From positions 98,409-162,408 of the forward strand of contig AZKM01000025.1 of NCBI GenBank assembly GCA_000510425.1: 64,000 bases of DNA. The letters are read 5' to 3'. Position 1 is the stretch's first letter, and each line of letters opens with the position of its first letter. This document shows, piece after piece, positions 16,747 through 27,248 of the stretch. This DNA comes from Eubacterium nodatum ATCC 33099 (GTDB lineage Bacteria > Bacillota > Clostridia > Peptostreptococcales > Anaerovoracaceae). Below the pieces are notes generated by a model. That model did no database searches. It was not told the origin of the DNA and saw only the letters and a list, made by a program, of their open reading frames with translations. A program made the translations under genes and the position numbers.

Positions 16747-18797
16747 CCTCACTGGGATTTTTAATAGTACTCATGTATTTTTCCATGGGACATATGATGT
16801 GGAATTTGCCCTTGCCGGATTTTTTCGACGGCAACCATATCGGCATTGCTCTGATGCAGATGATACTTGCGGCAATTGTGATGATTATCAACAAAAAATT
16901 TTTTGTAAGCGGATTCAAAAGCTTACTTCATCTTGCTCCTAATATGGATACTTTAGTTGCAATGGGCTCTGCCGTTTCTTTCAGCTGGAGTACTTTGATT
17001 TTGTTTAAAATGACCGGGGATGCACTTTTGGGAAATGACGGAGCACTGAGAGCCGATATGAACAACCTTTATTTTGAGGCTGCCGCAATGATTGTCACAC
17101 TCATCACAGTCGGCAAAATGCTTGAGGCTATGTCAAAAGGGAAAACCACAGATGCCCTGAAATCACTTATGAAACTGGCTCCTAAACAAGCAACTGTAAT
17201 AAGAGAAAACTCCGAAGAAGCTGTTATTCCCATTGATGAGATCTCCGTAGGTGATACATTTGTGGTAAGACCCGGTGAAAATATACCTGTTGACGGCATA
17301 ATCACAGAGGGAAATACAGCAGTTGATGAATCTGCACTCACCGGAGAAAGTATCCCCATAGATAAATCCTGCGGAGATAAAATCTCTGCCGCAACTTTGA
17401 ACCAAAGCGGCTTCATTAAAGCCAAGGCAACTCGTGTAGGTGAAGATACCACCTTATCTCAAATAATACAAATGGTAAGTGATGCTGCCGCTACGAAAGC
17501 TCCCATTGCCAAAATTGCCGACAGAATTTCCGGATTTTTTGTGCCTTCCGTCTTAATTATAGCTGCAATCGTAACTGTAATTTGGCTCTTAACCGGTGCT
17601 GAACTCGGATATTCTCTTGCCAGAGGAATTTCCGTTCTTGTCATAAGTTGCCCTTGTGCTCTAGGTCTTGCAACTCCTGTGGCTATAATGGTAGGAAACG
17701 GCAAGGGTGCAAAAAACGGCATCCTCTTCAAAACGGCAGAAGCTCTTGAGGAAACCGGCAGGATGCAAATAGTCGCCCTCGATAAAACAGGAACTATAAC
17801 AGAAGGAAAACCTGTCGTAACCGACATTATTCCTTTTGGAGATATTAAAGAAAAGGACCTTTTAAAATTAGCGTTTTCTTTGGAAGTCAAGAGTGAGCAT
17901 CCTTTGGCAAAAGCCATAGTGAAAAAAGGAAATGAGCTGGGTTTAAATCCGGTGGAAATATCAGACTTTCAAGTGGTTTCCGGCAATGGACTCATAGGAA
18001 AACATGAAGGACAACAGCTTTACGGCGGCAATCTGAAATTCATAAGTCAGTTTGCCGAAGTTGATGAAAAAATAAACATTGCCGATCAACTTTCTGAAGA
18101 GGGGAAAACCTGTCTTTATTTTGCAAAAGATGACATGACTTTAGGCATTATAGCCGTTTCAGATATCATAAAAGAAGACAGCATAAAAGCCATTTCCCAG
18201 CTTAAAGACATGGGATTAAAGGTGGTAATGCTTACCGGAGATAATAAAAAAACAGCTAATTCAATAGCTTCTAAAGCAGGCGTTGATCGTGTTATAGCAG
18301 AAGTTCTACCCGACGGAAAAGACCTTATGATTCAGGAATTGAAAAAACTCGGCAAGGTTGCCATGGTAGGAGACGGTATAAACGATGCTCCTGCCCTAAC
18401 AAGAGCTGATATTGGAATTGCCATAGGTGCCGGGTCCGATGTTGCAATAGATGCAGCTGATGTAGTCCTCATGAACAGCAAATTGACAGATGTAACTGCC
18501 GCTCTGCGACTCAGTCTGGGTACGGTGAAAAACATTCACGAAAATCTTTTCTGGGCTTTCATATATAATGTGATTTTAATTCCGGTTGCAGCAGGTGCCT
18601 ATGTTCATTTAACCGGCTGGACCATGAACCCTATGTTGGGCGCGGCTGCAATGAGTCTTTCCAGTTTCTGCGTTGTTACAAATGCACTTAGACTCAACAT
18701 GTTCAATCTATATGATGATAATTCAAATCTGAACAGGAAAAAACAAACTATAATTTTATTAATGAAAAGGAGATTCATAAAATGGAAAAAACAATGA
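16441..18797 (+). CDS. copA: Copper-exporting P1B-type ATPase CopA, read across a -1 frameshift
   Basis: Frame 1 (16441-16746) holds the metal-binding HMA domain; the rest of the pump is one frame back and open from before the A7 run to 18797. Joined at 16734 they give 785 residues, and the join reads LLKKRLITSLGFLIVLMYFSMG, typical of CopA just before its first membrane helix. Features: HMA GMSCAAC (Cys11, Cys14), membrane helices, TGES phosphatase loop, CPC ion site (404-406), phosphorylation site DKTGT (Asp448), SEHP motif and GDGINDAP hinge. Nothing but the frame is damaged. The break is at T-TTA-AAA (16728-16734) in the correct phase for -1 ribosomal slippage. The last codons overlap the start of copZ by 16 bases. 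A homopolymer sequencing error or a recent mutation are the alternatives. Confidence 0.85.
16728..16734 (+). other. Candidate -1 programmed ribosomal frameshift site
   Basis: T-TTA-AAA fits the X-XXY-YYZ slippery rule in frame 0 and is followed by AAA-GGC-TTA-TAA, so a stop lies four codons later. The A run is seven long, which adds to slippage. I see no convincing stem-loop downstream; an AAGAGG stretch lies about 25 bases upstream. Confidence 0.5.
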
Positions 18798-18991
18798 AAA
18801 TCGAAGGCATGATGTGTGGTCATTGCGAAGCAACGGTAAAGAAAACCTTGGAAGCAATTGATGGAGTTTCAGCGGCTAAAGTCAGTCACGAGGAGGATAA
18901 AGCTATTGTCATGCTTTCAAAGGAAGTATCCGACAAAACTCTGAAAAATGCCGTAGAAGAAAAGGATTACAAAGTTTTAGAAATCCAATAA
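18782..18991 (+). CDS. copZ: Copper chaperone CopZ
   Basis: 69 residues, a single HMA domain with the metal-binding MCGHC motif (about 11-15). It carries Cu(I) in the cytoplasm and hands it to CopA or CsoR. The start overlaps the end of copA by 16 bases, and an AAGGAGATTCATAA ribosome site lies inside copA, pointing to translational coupling. It is the last gene of the csoR-copA-copZ operon; a strong hairpin follows. Confidence 0.95.
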   Translation: MEKTMKIEGMMCGHCEATVKKTLEAIDGVSAAKVSHEEDKAIVMLSKEVSDKTLKNAVEEKDYKVLEIQ

Positions 18992-19056
18992 TAAAATCAG
19001 ACTCTTGTAATAAGAGTTATTTACGTAGGGCGTAGAAATAAAATATATCTGAATAA

Positions 19057-19100
19057 ACAAAATATCCCCGGAAATAATATTCCTTGGGATATTTTGTTCT
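19057..19100. terminator. Bidirectional terminator between copZ and the UPF0210 gene
   Basis: Perfect 12-bp arms ACAAAATATCCC (19057-19068) and GGGATATTTTGT (19086-19097), with an inner GGAA/TTCC pair. T-rich tracts on both strands suit the two converging operons. Confidence 0.8.
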
Positions 19101-19131
19101 TTGAGCATCTATATTAGAACAATGCCTTTTA

Positions 19132-20490
19132 TTAGTTCTTGAGGCTCTGTACAGGGGCAGGGATCCTGCCACCTCGGTTAATCATCTTTGCAGGAGATTT
19201 GTCACGAAGCTTCATTACCGGACCGCTGCCCAAAAGTCCTCCGAAATCAAGTTCTTCACCCTCCGGAATATCTATTGCCGGAATCACCCTGACTGCAGTG
19301 GTTTTGTAGTTTACCATTCCGATGGCGGCTTCATCTGCAATTATAGCTGAAATCACTTCAGAAGGAGTATCCCCCGGAATAACTATCATATCCAGTCCGA
19401 CTGAGCACACTGCCGTCATAGCCTCTAATTTTTCTATCGAAAGAGTTCCTGTCCTTGCGGCAGCAATCATTCCCGCATCTTCTGTCACAGGAATAAAAGC
19501 ACCGGAAAGTCCGCCAACGCTGCTGCTTGCCATGAGTCCTCCCTTTTTCACAGCATCATTTAGCATCGCAAGAGCTGCCGTTGTTCCATGTGCTCCGCAC
19601 TGCTCCAGTCCTATTTCCTCCAAAATATGTGCAACTGAATCGCCTATGGCAGGGGTAGGTGCCAGCGACAGGTCTATAATTCCAAACTGTACTCCCAGCA
19701 TTTCTGCCGCCTCGGTTCCCACAAGCTGACCTACCCTCGTAATCTTAAATGCAGTCTTTTTAATTTCCTCAGCCACCACATTTAAAGGAGCATCATCAGG
19801 CATCTTTGATAGAACCGAACGAACAACACCCGGTCCGGATACACCCACACTTAAAACCGTATCAGGCTCACTTATACCGTGGAAAGCTCCTGCCATAAAA
19901 GGATTGTCCTCAACGGCATTACAGAAAACAACAAGTTTTGCTGCACCTATACACTGATCTTCTTTGGTAGCCTCAGCCGTTTCCCGTACAATACCTCCCA
20001 TGAGTTTTACCGCATCCATATTGATGCCGCCTTTAGTAGAACCGATATTTACTGAGGAGCAAACCAGCTCGGTTTCCGAAAGAGCTCTCGGAATGGACTG
20101 TATCAAAGCCTTATCTCCTGCACTGAAACCCTTCTGTACCAATGCAGAATATCCTCCGATGAAATTAACACCCACATCCTTTGCCGCCCTGTCCAGGGTC
20201 TTTGCATATTTTACCGGATCTCCTCCGCTCACTCCGGCAAGAAGAGATATCGGTGTTACCGATATTCGCTTATTTACGATGGGAATTCCGTACTTTTTTT
20301 CCAAAAGTTCTCCTGTTTTAACCAGGTCTTTTGCATGGGAATAAATTTTATCATATATCTTTTCGCATGATTTTTCTATATCTGCATCTGCACAGTCAAT
20401 CAGAGATATGCCCATAGTTATTGTTCTTATGTCCAGATTTTCCTCTTGAATCATGGTTATAGTTTCCATGATGTCCTGCATGTTTAACAT
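19132..20490 (-). CDS. UPF0210 (PFL) family protein
   Basis: 452 residues, full length for UPF0210, a conserved family of unknown function with glycine-rich loops and a fold related to glycyl radical enzymes in structural work. Typical stretches are [12 protein letters not shown] near the start, [25 protein letters not shown] and [27 protein letters not shown]. No glycyl radical motif is visible. It follows an ACT-domain gene by 11 bases, the conserved pairing of this family. GGGAGGG precedes the start. Confidence 0.9.
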   Translation of the reverse strand: MLNMQDIMETITMIQEENLDIRTITMGISLIDCADADIEKSCEKIYDKIYSHAKDLVKTGELLEKKYGIPIVNKRISVTPISLLAGVSGGDPVKYAKTLDRAAKDVGVNFIGGYSALVQKGFSAGDKALIQSIPRALSETELVCSSVNIGSTKGGINMDAVKLMGGIVRETAEATKEDQCIGAAKLVVFCNAVEDNPFMAGAFHGISEPDTVLSVGVSGPGVVRSVLSKMPDDAPLNVVAEEIKKTAFKITRVGQLVGTEAAEMLGVQFGIIDLSLAPTPAIGDSVAHILEEIGLEQCGAHGTTAALAMLNDAVKKGGLMASSSVGGLSGAFIPVTEDAGMIAAARTGTLSIEKLEAMTAVCSVGLDMIVIPGDTPSEVISAIIADEAAIGMVNYKTTAVRVIPAIDIPEGEELDFGGLLGSGPVMKLRDKSPAKMINRGGRIPAPVQSLKN

Positions 20491-20501
20491 AAAAGCCCTC
20501 C

Positions 20502-20777
20502 CTAAATTCTGTGCATTGAGTTGAAAATATCTTCGTGCATCAAATGAACCTTCATTTCCGGGACAGAATCTGCAATAGAGTTTTTCAGCTCTTCAAAGCC
20601 TACCACCGCCTCGGTAATGTCCACAATCATAATCATGCAGAAATATCCGTCCAGTACCGTTTGAGAGACCTCTATCACACTGGCATTTCCCCCTGCAATT
20701 GCCGTTGATACCTTCGATAAAATTCCCACCATATCTTTTCCGATGACAGTTACAACTGCCTTTTTTACTTCCTTCAT
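20502..20777 (-). CDS. UPF0237 ACT-domain protein
   Basis: 91 residues, a single ACT domain ([24 protein letters not shown] and a second strand set IMIVDITE). ACT domains bind small ligands, often amino acids, and regulate partner enzymes. The gene sits directly upstream of the UPF0210 gene, so it probably regulates that protein. Ligand unknown. Confidence 0.92.
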   Translation of the reverse strand: MKEVKKAVVTVIGKDMVGILSKVSTAIAGGNASVIEVSQTVLDGYFCMIMIVDITEAVVGFEELKNSIADSVPEMKVHLMHEDIFNSMHRI

Positions 20778-20787
20778 AAAATTCTCC

Positions 20788-21801
20788 TTATTTAATTATT
20801 TTAATTTCGAAGCAGCCACGCTTCAATTCATTACAAACCTTATATGATATATTCAATTTAGGATATTTTTCACTGAAATATTTCTTATTACGCCCTGCGT
20901 TTCCTACCATGTTAGAAAAAGAGGCGGGATTTGAAAAAACTTCAATATCGCCTGCATGTAAAGAAATCAATTTTTCTTCAATTATTTCTCTTGCGATTTC
21001 GCCTTCAACAAGCTGTCTGAAAGCCGGATGAAAATTTCCACCGCCTATAAGTCCCTCAGGCGTGATTAAATCGCTGGATTTCAAGCCGACTCTTATTATA
21101 TTGATACCTGCTTTATCTAAAATCTTATACATTTCCTTAGTTCTGAAAACAGCTTCCTCTTCGCTGAGAGGAATATAACTGCCATCTCTGCACAGATCAT
21201 AAAGTTTGGTTCCTTCTATAACCACAGTGGGATAGAGTCTTGCAATATCCGGCTTAATCTTTACAGTTTCCTCGGCAGAAAAAATACATGCCTCCGGGCT
21301 GTCTCCGGGAAGCCCTATCATTAGCTGAATACCCAGCTGAAATCCGTAAGATTTTATGAGTTCTGCGCTTTCATAGACCACTTTTGCATCGTGACCTCTT
21401 CCACTAAGTCTCAAAATTTCATCATAAAAGGACTGTACCCCTAATTCTATCACATCAGTCCCATAAAATTTAAGATTATCCAAAATTTCTTCATCTATTG
21501 CGTCAGGTCTTGTGGAAAGATGTATTTTCCCTACTTTACCGGAATCTTTATATTCCCTTGCGACCTTGAGATATTCCTTCTGCATTTCCATAGGAATCGC
21601 CGTAAAACTTCCGCCATAAAAAGCGATTTCTTTATTCGGTACGGTTTCAAGGGTAGTGAGCCATGTATTGACAGTGGCTCTCATAGTTTCCACAGATACA
21701 GGCTTTTGTTTTGCGGTTATCGCCTTTTGATTGCAGAATATGCAGTCATAGGGACATCCCAGATGAGGTATGAAAATTGGTATAATCGCATGTGTTTTCA
21801 T
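20788..21801 (-). CDS. Radical SAM protein, Elp3-like type
   Basis: 337 residues. The radical SAM cluster motif is C16-x3-C20-x2-C23 (GCPYDCIFCNQ). FYGGSFTAIP and STRPDAIDEEIL follow, and LQLMIGLPGD plus GLKSSDLI are as in the Elp3/HemN-like branch. The Elp3 acetyltransferase domain is missing, so this is the stand-alone clostridial type of unknown substrate. It lies 11 bases from the ACT gene and 10 from the upstream PLP enzyme. Confidence 0.88.
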   Translation of the reverse strand: MKTHAIIPIFIPHLGCPYDCIFCNQKAITAKQKPVSVETMRATVNTWLTTLETVPNKEIAFYGGSFTAIPMEMQKEYLKVAREYKDSGKVGKIHLSTRPDAIDEEILDNLKFYGTDVIELGVQSFYDEILRLSGRGHDAKVVYESAELIKSYGFQLGIQLMIGLPGDSPEACIFSAEETVKIKPDIARLYPTVVIEGTKLYDLCRDGSYIPLSEEEAVFRTKEMYKILDKAGINIIRVGLKSSDLITPEGLIGGGNFHPAFRQLVEGEIAREIIEEKLISLHAGDIEVFSNPASFSNMVGNAGRNKKYFSEKYPKLNISYKVCNELKRGCFEIKIIK

Positions 21802-21810
21802 AGCCTTCTC

Positions 21811-22836
21811 CTAAATAATATGAACCTGCGGCATAAGTTCTTTTTCCATTTCCAGCCTGTGATGTTTAGTATAGATTCCCGGCAGTCCTCCGGTGTGAAT
21901 CATAATAACAGACTCATCCTCTGCAAAATAGCCCTTTTTCATCAATCGCCTAATTGCATTAAAAGTTTTACCTGTATAGCAGGGATCAAATATAATGCCT
22001 TCTCTGCTTCCCATATAATAGATAGATTCTCTTACATCTTTTACCGGATTATTGTATGCTCCGCAGTCATAGTCCGTCAGTATATTGAAATCATTCTTTT
22101 TAAGAAGTGGTTTCAACCCGAATTTTTCTGTGCAGTCAAGGTAATGTTTAAATGCAGATTCCCTAATGTCCCTGTAAGGCATTATAGAAATACCGGTAAT
22201 CTTCGCATCTATGTTCTCATGTGCAATACTCATTGCAAGACCTGTGTAAGTCCCTAAGCTCCCTACCGTAGTGACTATATGGGGTTGTTTCAGTTTCATA
22301 TCGTCTATTTGCTTTTTGAGTTCTAAAGCACAATCATAATAGCCGAGTGCTCCGATTTCATTAGAACCTCCCATCGGAATGAAATAAACATTTTCGCCCT
22401 TTTCTTCATATTCCGAAGTAACCTTATTTATGGCATTTTTTAGCATATCACCGTACTTTTTGCTCGAATCCGGCTTCACCAAATACACATGGCATCCCAT
22501 AATTCCGTCAAGCAATAGATTTGCTGAGATTTCTCCGGGATACTCGTCCACTGCAATTATGGCGGACTTAAGACCGCACCTTGCTGCGGCAGACGCTGTC
22601 AGTCTTCCGTGATTGGTCTGTGCCCCGCCGACGGTTAACAACATCGTGGCTCCTTGAGCAACAGCATCTTTTACCAGATATTCAAGTTTTCTCAGCTTAT
22701 TTCCACCTGTGCCATAGGGAGTCAAATCGTCCCTCTTCAGATAAAAGTCTATTCCAAAATCTGAAGATATATTCCTCATCTTTTCCAGTGGCGTTTCCGC
22801 CGGCAAAAAAGAAATCTTCTCATAGCCTAAAGTCAT
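21811..22836 (-). CDS. PLP enzyme, D-cysteine desulfhydrase / ACC deaminase family
   Basis: 341 residues of the fold type II PLP family. The PLP lysine is Lys47 in YGTGGNKLRKLEY, and TVGGAQTNHGRLTA and DPCYTGKT match the D-cysteine desulfhydrase/ACC deaminase group. The likely reaction is breakdown of D-cysteine to pyruvate, sulfide and ammonia, but deamination of another D-amino acid or of ACC cannot be excluded. It is the first gene of the four-gene operon and follows a strong promoter and AGGAGGAG site. Confidence 0.87.
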   Translation of the reverse strand: MTLGYEKISFLPAETPLEKMRNISSDFGIDFYLKRDDLTPYGTGGNKLRKLEYLVKDAVAQGATMLLTVGGAQTNHGRLTASAAARCGLKSAIIAVDEYPGEISANLLLDGIMGCHVYLVKPDSSKKYGDMLKNAINKVTSEYEEKGENVYFIPMGGSNEIGALGYYDCALELKKQIDDMKLKQPHIVTTVGSLGTYTGLAMSIAHENIDAKITGISIMPYRDIRESAFKHYLDCTEKFGLKPLLKKNDFNILTDYDCGAYNNPVKDVRESIYYMGSREGIIFDPCYTGKTFNAIRRLMKKGYFAEDESVIMIHTGGLPGIYTKHHRLEMEKELMPQVHII

Positions 22837-22856
22837 CTATATCTCCTCCTACAAAA

Positions 22857-22885
22857 ACTATAAACGCTTATCATAAATGTGTCAA
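22857..22885 (-). promoter_or_regulatory. Promoter of the desulfhydrase-radical SAM-ACT-UPF0210 operon
   Basis: TTGACA, 17 bases, TATAGT on the minus strand, about 20 bases before the first gene. A TTATCAT/ATGATAA inverted repeat (about 22917-22931) lies between this promoter and the divergent membrane-protein gene and might be an operator. Confidence 0.75.
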
Positions 22886-22970
22886 TAACTACGCCTTATT
22901 AGCCTTTTAAAAGATTTATCATTATGATAAAATAGTTGCAGGATGTAACTGGCGAGGAAGGGGGATTTCT

Positions 22971-23474
22971 ATGAAGGATACAAATATTATAAAATTGCAA
23001 AAGCTGGACTATATAATTCGACGAGTCTATGTTGTCGCTTTAATTATAGGTGGTGCCATTCCAATCATTGAAGGCATTGCCCTCGGCTTTATGCAGGACA
23101 AAATTGAAGAGTTTGAAAAAATACGACTTACAATCATCTTAATCTACTTATTTATTTCAACAATAATCTATTTAACTTTTATGGCAATGATGATTGTAAA
23201 AGAATCTTTATTCACCAATAAAAAATTTAACTTAAGAATCGGTCTATATAGTTTCTTAATTGCCACCGACATATTAGATATAGCTCTCTTACTTAGAATT
23301 TTCAAGACGAGCTTTGCCGATAAGTCCCTTTTAATAGCGTCTGTGGCAATTGCTGTGGGAACCATATTGGTCGGAACTGCGCTTACCTTTGATGACCTGG
23401 TCAACAGAAAACGCTCACTGAGTATAGAAGAAACTCTAAAAAAAACAGATAACAATATGGAAAACCATGTATAA
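22971..23474 (+). CDS. Four-helix integral membrane protein of unknown function
   Basis: 167 residues with four predicted membrane segments (about 19-40, 52-76, 92-109, 121-140) and a charged C-terminal tail. I do not recognise a family with confidence. GGAAGGGGG precedes the ATG. The malic enzyme gene begins 44 bases after it with no terminator between, so the two may be cotranscribed. Confidence 0.75.
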   Translation: MKDTNIIKLQKLDYIIRRVYVVALIIGGAIPIIEGIALGFMQDKIEEFEKIRLTIILIYLFISTIIYLTFMAMMIVKESLFTNKKFNLRIGLYSFLIATDILDIALLLRIFKTSFADKSLLIASVAIAVGTILVGTALTFDDLVNRKRSLSIEETLKKTDNNMENHV

Positions 23475-23518
23475 AATTTTCTTTTCTATAAAATAATATA
23501 ATCGGAAATGAGGAAAAA

Positions 23519-24685
23519 ATGGACTACAAAGAACTTGCACTAAAAAAACATGAAGAATGGAAGGGTAAACTTTCAATCGAGACAAAGGTTCCAATCACCA
23601 ATAAAGAGGAGCTAGCCATAGCCTACACTCCCGGCGTTGCCGCACCTTGCCTCGAAATAAAAAAAGATAAATCCTCAGCATATACCTACACAGGAAAAGG
23701 GAACCTTGTTGCAGTTATAACTGATGGAACTGCAGTGCTTGGTCTGGGCAATATAGGTCCATCTGCGGGTATGCCTGTAATGGAGGGAAAATGTGCCTTG
23801 TTTAAAACCTTTGCAGGCATTGATGCTGTTCCCATCTGCATTGATTCAACCGATATAGACACCATCGTAAACACGGTTTATAATATCTCAAAAAGTTTTG
23901 GGGGAATCAATCTTGAGGATATAAGTGCTCCAAGGTGCTTTGAAATAGAGCGAAGACTTATTGAAATGTGTGATATACCTGTTTTCCACGATGATCAGCA
24001 TGGAACTGCAATTATAACCACAGCAGGCATACTGAATGCCCTCAAAGTTACCGGAAAAAAAGCAGGTAATCTTAAAATTGTGTTCAGTGGCGCCGGAGCT
24101 GCGGGAATTTCCATAGCAAAGATGTTCATGCGGTTTAACCTTGGCGACATAATACTTTGTGGAAGCAACGGAACAATTTACGAGAATGCTCCGTATAACA
24201 ACATTGAACAGGAAGCTATGGCTAAAATTACAAATAAGAATAATATTAAAGGAAGCCTTGCAGATGCCATGGTCGGTGCTGATATATTCATCGGTGTATC
24301 GAAGCCGGGAATCGTGTCAAGAGCTATGATCCAATCAATGGCAAAAGATCCTATCGTATTTGCCATGTCAAATCCGGTTCCTGAAATAATGCCGGATTTA
24401 GCCAAGTCTGCCGGTGCTGCTGTGGTTGGTACCGGTCGCTCTGATTTTGCAAATCAGGTAAACAATGTTATAGCCTTTCCCGGAATCTTTCGTGGTGCAC
24501 TTGATTGCAGGGCAAAAAGAATTACAGAAAAGATGAAAGAGGCTGCCGCTCTAGCCATTGCAAATGTAATTCCGGAGGATGAGCTTTCTCCTGATTATGT
24601 TTTACCGGATGGGTTCAACCCTAATGTTGTAAAGAATGTGGCTAAAGCCGTTGCTTATGCTTGGGAAAAACACGGTATAAAATGA
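23519..24685 (+). CDS. NAD(P)-dependent malic enzyme
   Basis: 388 residues, the short bacterial form. It converts malate to pyruvate and CO2 with NAD(P). YTPGVAAPC (36-44), [11 protein letters not shown] (near 156-166, with the metal-binding Asp residues) and the nucleotide loop [13 protein letters not shown] (near 188-200) are visible. The C-terminal phosphotransacetylase-like part of the long enzymes is missing. Fumarase lies 92 bases downstream, so the pair links fumarate, malate and pyruvate. Cofactor choice cannot be decided by eye. Confidence 0.94.
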   Translation: MDYKELALKKHEEWKGKLSIETKVPITNKEELAIAYTPGVAAPCLEIKKDKSSAYTYTGKGNLVAVITDGTAVLGLGNIGPSAGMPVMEGKCALFKTFAGIDAVPICIDSTDIDTIVNTVYNISKSFGGINLEDISAPRCFEIERRLIEMCDIPVFHDDQHGTAIITTAGILNALKVTGKKAGNLKIVFSGAGAAGISIAKMFMRFNLGDIILCGSNGTIYENAPYNNIEQEAMAKITNKNNIKGSLADAMVGADIFIGVSKPGIVSRAMIQSMAKDPIVFAMSNPVPEIMPDLAKSAGAAVVGTGRSDFANQVNNVIAFPGIFRGALDCRAKRITEKMKEAAALAIANVIPEDELSPDYVLPDGFNPNVVKNVAKAVAYAWEKHGIK

Positions 24686-24777
24686 AAATATATTACCGGT
24701 AAACACTAAGGGAACTTATTAAGCAGTAACCGATCACTATTTATGAGATATTCAAAGATATTTAAAAGAGGTATTAA

Positions 24778-26145
24778 ATGGAAAAATTTCGCATAGAACA
24801 CGACACAATGGGAGAGGTTAAAGTCCCTGCCGACAGATACTGGGGAGCTCAAACACAACGGAGTTTTCAAAACTTCAAAATAGGTAAGACCAAGATGCCT
24901 AAAGAAATCATAGATGCTTTTGCTATTCTTAAAAAAGCTGCTGCCATTACTAACTGTCAATTTGGAGTACTTGACTCTGAAAGAGCAAACTTGATTTCCA
25001 CCGTATGCGATGAAATTTTAGATGGCAAGCTTGAGGGGAATTTCCCTCTGGTAGTCTACCAAACCGGAAGCGGCACCCAATCCAATATGAATGTAAACGA
25101 AGTCATAACAGGTAGAGGTAATGAAATTGCAGGGAAAAAAATTCTCCATCCCAACGACCATGTGAACAAATCTCAAAGCAGTAACGACACTTTCCCAACT
25201 GCCATGCACATCGCCGGGTTGATCGCAACGGAAGATAGACTGCTTCCTGCCGCAAAGATTTTGCATGACACTTTACTTGCTTCGGAAAAAAAATTCGCAG
25301 GTATCGTAAAAACAGGTCGCACTCATCTACAAGATGCAACGCCCCTAACTTTAGGACAGGAAATAAGCGGATGGCGTTCGATGATTTCCCATGATATTTA
25401 TATGATCGAATCAGGACTTTCACATCTCAGAGAACTGGCACTTGGAGGAACTGCCGTGGGAACAGGTCTGAATGCACCTGAAAACTTTGACGAAATCGTA
25501 GCTGAAGAAATAAGCGCACTTACCGGAAAGCCCTTCCGAACTGCCGGAAATAAATTTCACAGTCTGGCATCAAAGGCTCCTTTCGTATTTGCACACGGTT
25601 CAATCAAAGCTCTCGCAATGGATCTTTTCAAGATTGCAAACGACATCAGACTACTGGCTTCAGGTCCAAGGTGCGGAATCGGGGAGCTCATAATTCCTGC
25701 CAACGAACCGGGAAGCTCCATCATGCCGGGGAAAGTTAATCCTACTCAATGTGAGGCTCTAACCATGGTATGTGCCCAAGTGATAGGAAACGACACCACC
25801 ATTTCCTTTGCTTCATCCCAGGGGCATTACCAGCTAAATGTTTTTATGCCTGTGATAATTCACAACTATTTGGAATCAGTAAATCTTCTATCAGATGCTA
25901 TAATTTCCTTCTCTGAAAATTGTGTACAGGGGATTAAGCCCAACGAAAAGCAGATCCAAAATAATCTGGAAAAATCCTTGATGCTCGTAACTGCGTTGAA
26001 CCCCCATATCGGTTATGAAAATGCAGCAAAGATAGCAAAGGAGGCTTATAATTCCGGAAAAACTTTAAAAGAAACAGCTGTATCACTGGGATTGGTTTCC
26101 CCTGAAGATTTTGATGTTTGGGTTAAACCTGAGAAGATGATATAG
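24778..26145 (+). CDS. fumC: Class II fumarate hydratase
   Basis: 455 residues. It interconverts fumarate and malate without an Fe-S cluster. The superfamily signature [15 protein letters not shown] (near 315-329) carries the mobile catalytic serine loop; [23 protein letters not shown] and [17 protein letters not shown] are the other substrate-binding segments. GAGGT precedes the ATG. The gene continues the malic enzyme unit and is followed by a terminator. Confidence 0.95.
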   Translation: MEKFRIEHDTMGEVKVPADRYWGAQTQRSFQNFKIGKTKMPKEIIDAFAILKKAAAITNCQFGVLDSERANLISTVCDEILDGKLEGNFPLVVYQTGSGTQSNMNVNEVITGRGNEIAGKKILHPNDHVNKSQSSNDTFPTAMHIAGLIATEDRLLPAAKILHDTLLASEKKFAGIVKTGRTHLQDATPLTLGQEISGWRSMISHDIYMIESGLSHLRELALGGTAVGTGLNAPENFDEIVAEEISALTGKPFRTAGNKFHSLASKAPFVFAHGSIKALAMDLFKIANDIRLLASGPRCGIGELIIPANEPGSSIMPGKVNPTQCEALTMVCAQVIGNDTTISFASSQGHYQLNVFMPVIIHNYLESVNLLSDAIISFSENCVQGIKPNEKQIQNNLEKSLMLVTALNPHIGYENAAKIAKEAYNSGKTLKETAVSLGLVSPEDFDVWVKPEKMI

Positions 26146-26228
26146 TAATTTGTACAGGTACATAAAAACATGTATCCGTACATTTCCAATGCTTTTCAAA
26201 TGAAACTTTATTATTCTTACAAAAAAAG

Positions 26229-26265
26229 TCATGGAACAATGAACCCCATAGTTCCATGATTTTTA
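26229..26265. terminator. Bidirectional terminator after fumC
   Basis: TCATGGAAC (26229-26237) and GTTCCATGA (26251-26259) pair perfectly; A7 precedes and TTTTT follows, so it can stop transcripts from both sides. Confidence 0.8.
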
Positions 26266-26424
26266 CATTTAGTCTTAAAATTCCCGGATACTATCATACT
26301 TGATAAATTGTTTGAGAATCCGGCAGACTATATTGCCACTCAGTTCTCCTTGCTCCGTTTCCGGTATCAAATACTTTATTTTCTTGCTTTATAATGCGCA
26401 TAAGTAAAAACTACAACAGTAAAT

Positions 26425-26847
26425 CTAATACCCCGTAACCAGCGTATATTTAAGGCTGTCACGAGAATCCGAACTTAATATTCCCTTATAAAACTCTTCG
26501 AAGGTATACTTTTTGTCAGCGATAACTACAAATCCCACTTTCTTTTCCGAAAGCGGCATCTTCCCATCTAAAAACAGCAGGTATTTTCCTTTCCCTTTAC
26601 TCTCTGCCGAAGTCACATTATAATCGTGTCCATCAAAATAGATCGTGGTTTTAATCTTTTTATTATCATAATAATCTTCAAATACCAGTTTTTTTTCTTT
26701 CCCTTCGGTACAGGTTTTCTCAAAGTTTTTAAGTTTATTAAGTTTTGAATCCGAATTCGGTTTATTAAATAAAAATACGCCAAGAATAATTATTCCTACA
26801 ACTATTGTTAATATTGTTAACATAATTGCAATACGGCTTTTACTCAT
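26425..26847 (-). CDS. Small membrane-anchored protein of unknown function
   Basis: 140 residues: one N-terminal membrane segment (about 7-26) and an exported basic domain. The pattern FEKTCTEGKEKKLVFEDYYDNKKIKTTIYFDG then a strand-rich part ending in ILSSDSRDSLKY recalls the DUF4362 type of Gram-positive lipoprotein-like domains, but no lipobox Cys is present and the assignment is tentative. Its GGAGA ribosome site directly follows the rplQ terminator, leaving no room for its own promoter. Confidence 0.7.
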   Translation of the reverse strand: MSKSRIAIMLTILTIVVGIIILGVFLFNKPNSDSKLNKLKNFEKTCTEGKEKKLVFEDYYDNKKIKTTIYFDGHDYNVTSAESKGKGKYLLFLDGKMPLSEKKVGFVVIADKKYTFEEFYKGILSSDSRDSLKYTLVTGY

Positions 26848-26861
26848 GATGTTCTCCTTAA

Positions 26862-26889
26862 AAACCCAATCCGCAGCCGGATTGGGTTT
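26862..26889 (-). terminator. Terminator of the ribosomal protein supercluster
   Basis: Minus strand AAACCCAATCC, loop GGCTGC, GGATTGGGTTTTT: an 11-bp stem with a T5 tail, 17 bases after the rplQ stop. Confidence 0.9.
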
Positions 26890-26906
26890 ATATCGTTTAT
26901 ACTATT

Positions 26907-27248
26907 TTATACAAGTTCAAGAAATACTACCTCAGCGCAGTCACCTCTACGAGGTCCCAGCTTAAGAATTCTTGTGTATCCGCCATTTCTTTCGGCGTAT
27001 TTAGGTGCGATTTCTTCAAACAACTTAGTTACCACAGTTTCATCATATACGAAGCTCAGTACCTGTCTTCTTGCATGAAGGTCGCCACGCTTTGCCAATG
27101 TAATCATCTTTTCGGCAATTCTTCCGGCTTCTTTTGCTCTCGTGTCGGTCGTGGAAATTCTTCCTTCACGAAGCAAATCAGTAACAAGGTTTCTCAACAT
27201 TGCTTTTCTGTGAGCCGTATTTCTGCCTAGTTTCCTGTATCCCGGCAT
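26907..27248 (-). CDS. rplQ: 50S ribosomal protein L17
   Basis: 113 residues from the ATG at 27248 ([17 protein letters not shown]), which has AAAGGAGC upstream; a longer open frame upstream is not coding. L17 lies near the peptide exit tunnel. Last gene of the alpha operon, behind rpoA as in most Firmicutes. Confidence 0.96.
   Translation of the reverse strand: MPGYRKLGRNTAHRKAMLRNLVTDLLREGRISTTDTRAKEAGRIAEKMITLAKRGDLHARRQVLSFVYDETVVTKLFEEIAPKYAERNGGYTRILKLGPRRGDCAEVVFLELV

Noticed and set aside
17459..17917. Minus-strand open frame inside copA
   Set aside because: Shadow of a clear P-type ATPase; the frame holds no recognisable domain.
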